NCBI GenBank assembly: GCA_048268485.1
Contig: JBLWVL010000056.1
Coordinates: 1 to 15,700, forward strand
Length of the DNA stretch: 15,700 nt
Source of the DNA: Oceanospirillum sp048268485
GTDB taxonomy: Bacteria > Pseudomonadota > Gammaproteobacteria > Pseudomonadales > Halomonadaceae
Direction: 5' to 3'
A program made the translations under genes and the position numbers. The notes under the pieces are model-generated. The model ran no database searches. It was not told where the DNA came from and saw nothing but the letters and a program-made list of their open reading frames with translations. This document shows, piece by piece, positions 13,858-15,700 of the stretch (positions within the stretch are counted from its first letter, which is position 1; each line of letters begins with the position of its first letter).

Positions 13858-15252
13858 CTATTCACCGTACACCACCGAAGGCAGCCAGGTGGCCAGTTCC
13901 GGCCAGATGGTCAACGCCAGTAGCATAGAGACCTGAATCAGAATAAACGGAATCACACCCTTATAGATAGCAGACGTCGGAACTGATGCCGGTGCCACGC
14001 CCCTGAGATAGAAGAGAGCGAAACCAAACGGCGGCGTCAGGAAGGAGGTCTGCAGGTTGATCGCCATCATGATACCCAGCCAGACAGGGTCTAAACCCAT
14101 CATCATCAGAACCGGCGCGACAATCGGCACAACAACAAAGGTGATCTCGATAAAGTCCAGGATAAAGCCCAACAGGAACATTACCAGCATCACAATGATC
14201 ATGGCACCAACAACACCGCCAGGCATCTGTTCAAACCAGTGATGGATCAGCTCTTCACCGCCAAAGCCACGGAACACCAGCGAGAAGACAGAGGCACCGA
14301 TCAGAATCAGAAATACCATCGAGGTAACATTGGTCGTAGAACGAACCACTTCCCCCAGCATTTTCAGATTCAGCTGTTTCTGCATCGCCGCCAGAATAGC
14401 GGCACCAAAGGCACCCACACCAGCCGCTTCTGTAGGGGTCGCTGCACCGGTCAGGATTGAGCCCAATACAGCAACAATCAGCACAATCGGGGGTACAAGG
14501 CCTTTCAGCAGGATCACTGCCAGAGGTTCCTGTACATGCCGATCAGCCTGAATCTGCTCACGACTTACCGCAGGTGCCGCCTCAGGTTTTAACCAGGCCA
14601 CAACCACCATATAAATAATGTAAGCGCCCACCAGCATCAGGCCGGGAATCATAGCACCAACAAAAAGGTCGCCCACAGACACAGTTTTCGGGCTGAAAAT
14701 CCCCATATTCAGTTGGGCTTGCTGATAAGCACTGGACAGTACATCACCGAGCAGAACCAGAGCGATAGAAGGTGGAATAATCTGACCCAATGTACCTGTG
14801 GCGCAGATAGCACCCGTTGCCAACGATGGCGAATAACCACGTTTCAGCATCGTCGGCAGCGAGATAAGCCCCATGGTCACAACCGTTGCACCCACAATAC
14901 CGGTACTGGCTGCCAACAGCATTCCCACAACAACAACAGAGATACCCAAACCACCACGCAGAGAGCCAAATAGCAATGCCATCGCATCCAGAAGCGTTTC
15001 AGCAACTTTCGACTTCTCAAGCAGCACGCCCATCAGAACAAAGAGCGGGACTGCAATCAGGGTCTGGTTTGTCATAATACCGTACAGACGGTTTGGAAAC
15101 GCCTGCAGGAATGCCATATCAAAAACACCGAAGGCCATACCGCCAGCGGCAAACACTAATGCGGTACCCGCCAGCGACAGCGCCACCGGATAACCAAACA
15201 TTAACACCACACACACAGCAGCAAACAGAAACAGAGGCAGGAACTCAACCAC
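13858..15252 (-). CDS. dctM: TRAP transporter large permease subunit (DctM)
   Basis: Twelve-helix-type membrane subunit of a tripartite ATP-independent periplasmic transporter that imports carboxylates or related solutes using an ion gradient. The 464-residue protein shows the DctM pattern: MFGYPVALSLAG near the start, NQTLIAVPLFVLMGVLLEKS, ASTGIVGATVVTMGLISLPTML, the TGTLGQIIPPSIALVLLGD block, and near the end FILDFIEITFVVVPIVAPVL and TSFLTPPFGFALFYLRG. It belongs to the large-subunit group annotated for mannitol/chloroaromatic or keto-acid TRAP systems. The GTG start shares one base with the dctQ TAG stop and has GAGGAG about eight bases upstream. The binding-protein gene is not in the window, so the substrate is open. 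Confidence 0.94.
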   Translation of the reverse strand: MVEFLPLFLFAAVCVVLMFGYPVALSLAGTALVFAAGGMAFGVFDMAFLQAFPNRLYGIMTNQTLIAVPLFVLMGVLLEKSKVAETLLDAMALLFGSLRGGLGISVVVVGMLLAASTGIVGATVVTMGLISLPTMLKRGYSPSLATGAICATGTLGQIIPPSIALVLLGDVLSSAYQQAQLNMGIFSPKTVSVGDLFVGAMIPGLMLVGAYIIYMVVVAWLKPEAAPAVSREQIQADRHVQEPLAVILLKGLVPPIVLIVAVLGSILTGAATPTEAAGVGAFGAAILAAMQKQLNLKMLGEVVRSTTNVTSMVFLILIGASVFSLVFRGFGGEELIHHWFEQMPGGVVGAMIIVMLVMFLLGFILDFIEITFVVVPIVAPVLMMMGLDPVWLGIMMAINLQTSFLTPPFGFALFYLRGVAPASVPTSAIYKGVIPFILIQVSMLLALTIWPELATWLPSVVYGE

Positions 15253-15700
15253 TAGACTTTCTCCTCATTTACGTGATGCTCAATCTGCGGACCCTTGCCC
15301 AACAGCACCAGAAGATTCCGCAGTGCTTCGGCCAAAGCCTGCAATAACATCAGACCAACCATAGCGAGAATCAGTGTTTTTAACAGATAAACACCAGGGA
15401 TACCGCCTGCTTCAGGAGATCCTTCCATTACGTGCCAGGAATTCATCACATACTGCCAGCTGATCCAGCCCATGAAGCCCATCACTGGAATCAACAGGAA
15501 AACAGAGCCGAAAAAATCCACCAGAGCTTTACGCTCAGAAGTCATTTCCCGATAAAAAATATCCACACGCACATGGCCATCATGTTTCAGGGTATAGCCC
15601 GCTGCCAACATAAATACAGCAGCATGCAGATACATTACAGATTCCTGCATAGCAATAGACCCGGAATTAAACAGATAGCGCAGTACAACAACCGCAAACA
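15252..15700 (-). CDS. dctQ: TRAP transporter small permease subunit (DctQ), 5' end outside window
   Basis: Four-helix membrane subunit that partners DctM. The frame stays open from the right edge, with the visible part starting FAVVVLRYLFNSGSIAMQES, so the ATG at 15650 is internal and the real start lies beyond the window. About 148 residues are visible, including YLHAAVFMLAAGYTLKHDGHVRVDIFY, the usual second-helix block of DctQ, followed by the third and fourth helices (about GSVFLLIPVMGFMGWISW and LKTLILAMVGLMLLQAL). The TAG stop overlaps the dctM GTG by one base, indicating translational coupling. Confidence 0.93.
   Translation of the reverse strand, partial: FAVVVLRYLFNSGSIAMQESVMYLHAAVFMLAAGYTLKHDGHVRVDIFYREMTSERKALVDFFGSVFLLIPVMGFMGWISWQYVMNSWHVMEGSPEAGGIPGVYLLKTLILAMVGLMLLQALAEALRNLLVLLGKGPQIEHHVNEEKV

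Noticed and set aside
15648..15650. ATG as the dctQ start
   Set aside because: The frame is open to the window edge and the upstream residues VVLRYLFNSG are typical DctQ sequence.
1..15700. Mobile elements, prophage or defence system
   Set aside because: No transposase, integrase, terminal repeats or defence-type genes; all genes are compact, with housekeeping or transport roles.

Overview
The window looks like a chromosomal stretch of a marine gammaproteobacterium, probably of the Oceanospirillales (Amphritea/Neptuniibacter/Marinobacterium-like). This is inferred from E. coli-like SerA, LpxL and EttA proteins alongside a TRAP transporter, an OlsF-type ornithine-lipid synthase and moderate base composition. 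Both the left edge (genes on the minus strand running out) and the right edge (5'-truncated dctQ) are part of larger operons. I see no IS element, phage gene, CRISPR array, tRNA or rRNA. No stretch longer than 300 bases lacks a gene; the longest gap (3337-3630, upstream of serA) is full of inverted repeats.

Layout: (1) 4-2778, minus strand: a three-gene ABC importer (periplasmic binding protein, permease, ATPase) of the ABC_sub_bind/COG2984-COG4120-COG1101 type, with a terminator-like attenuator after the binding-protein gene. (2) 3022-3336: an alkyltransferase-like DNA-repair protein (PWHR instead of PCHR). (3) 3631-4860: serA, preceded by a repeat-rich leader and followed by a strong terminator. 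(4) 5108-6454: an LPP20-like lipoprotein, a tandem-hairpin terminator region and a zinc-ribbon methyltransferase. (5) 6539-8412: a fused lysophospholipid-acyltransferase/GNAT protein (OlsF-type) with a tandem Pho box directly upstream. (6) 8555-9322: fabI, ending in a bidirectional terminator shared with (7) 9420-10835, minus strand: a Cache-HAMP-GGDEF protein with a destroyed GGDEF motif, preceded by a probable 24-codon small ORF. (8) 11063-13740: lpxL and ettA. (9) 13858-15700, minus strand: dctM and partial dctQ of a TRAP carboxylate-type transporter, sharing a bidirectional terminator with ettA.

How they fit: several genes serve the envelope (OlsF, FabI, LpxL, the lipoprotein). The clearest regulatory story is olsF. 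Four CTGTCAT-like half-sites lie at exactly 11-bp intervals, ending just upstream of a -10-like element, an AAAGGA ribosome-binding site and a GTG start. This is what a PhoB-activated switch to phosphorus-free ornithine lipids under phosphate starvation would look like. Other points worth a second look are the serA leader with nested dyads, the synonymous duplication of the ettA 3' end, the small ORF before the degenerate GGDEF gene, and the divergent active-site loop of FabI.
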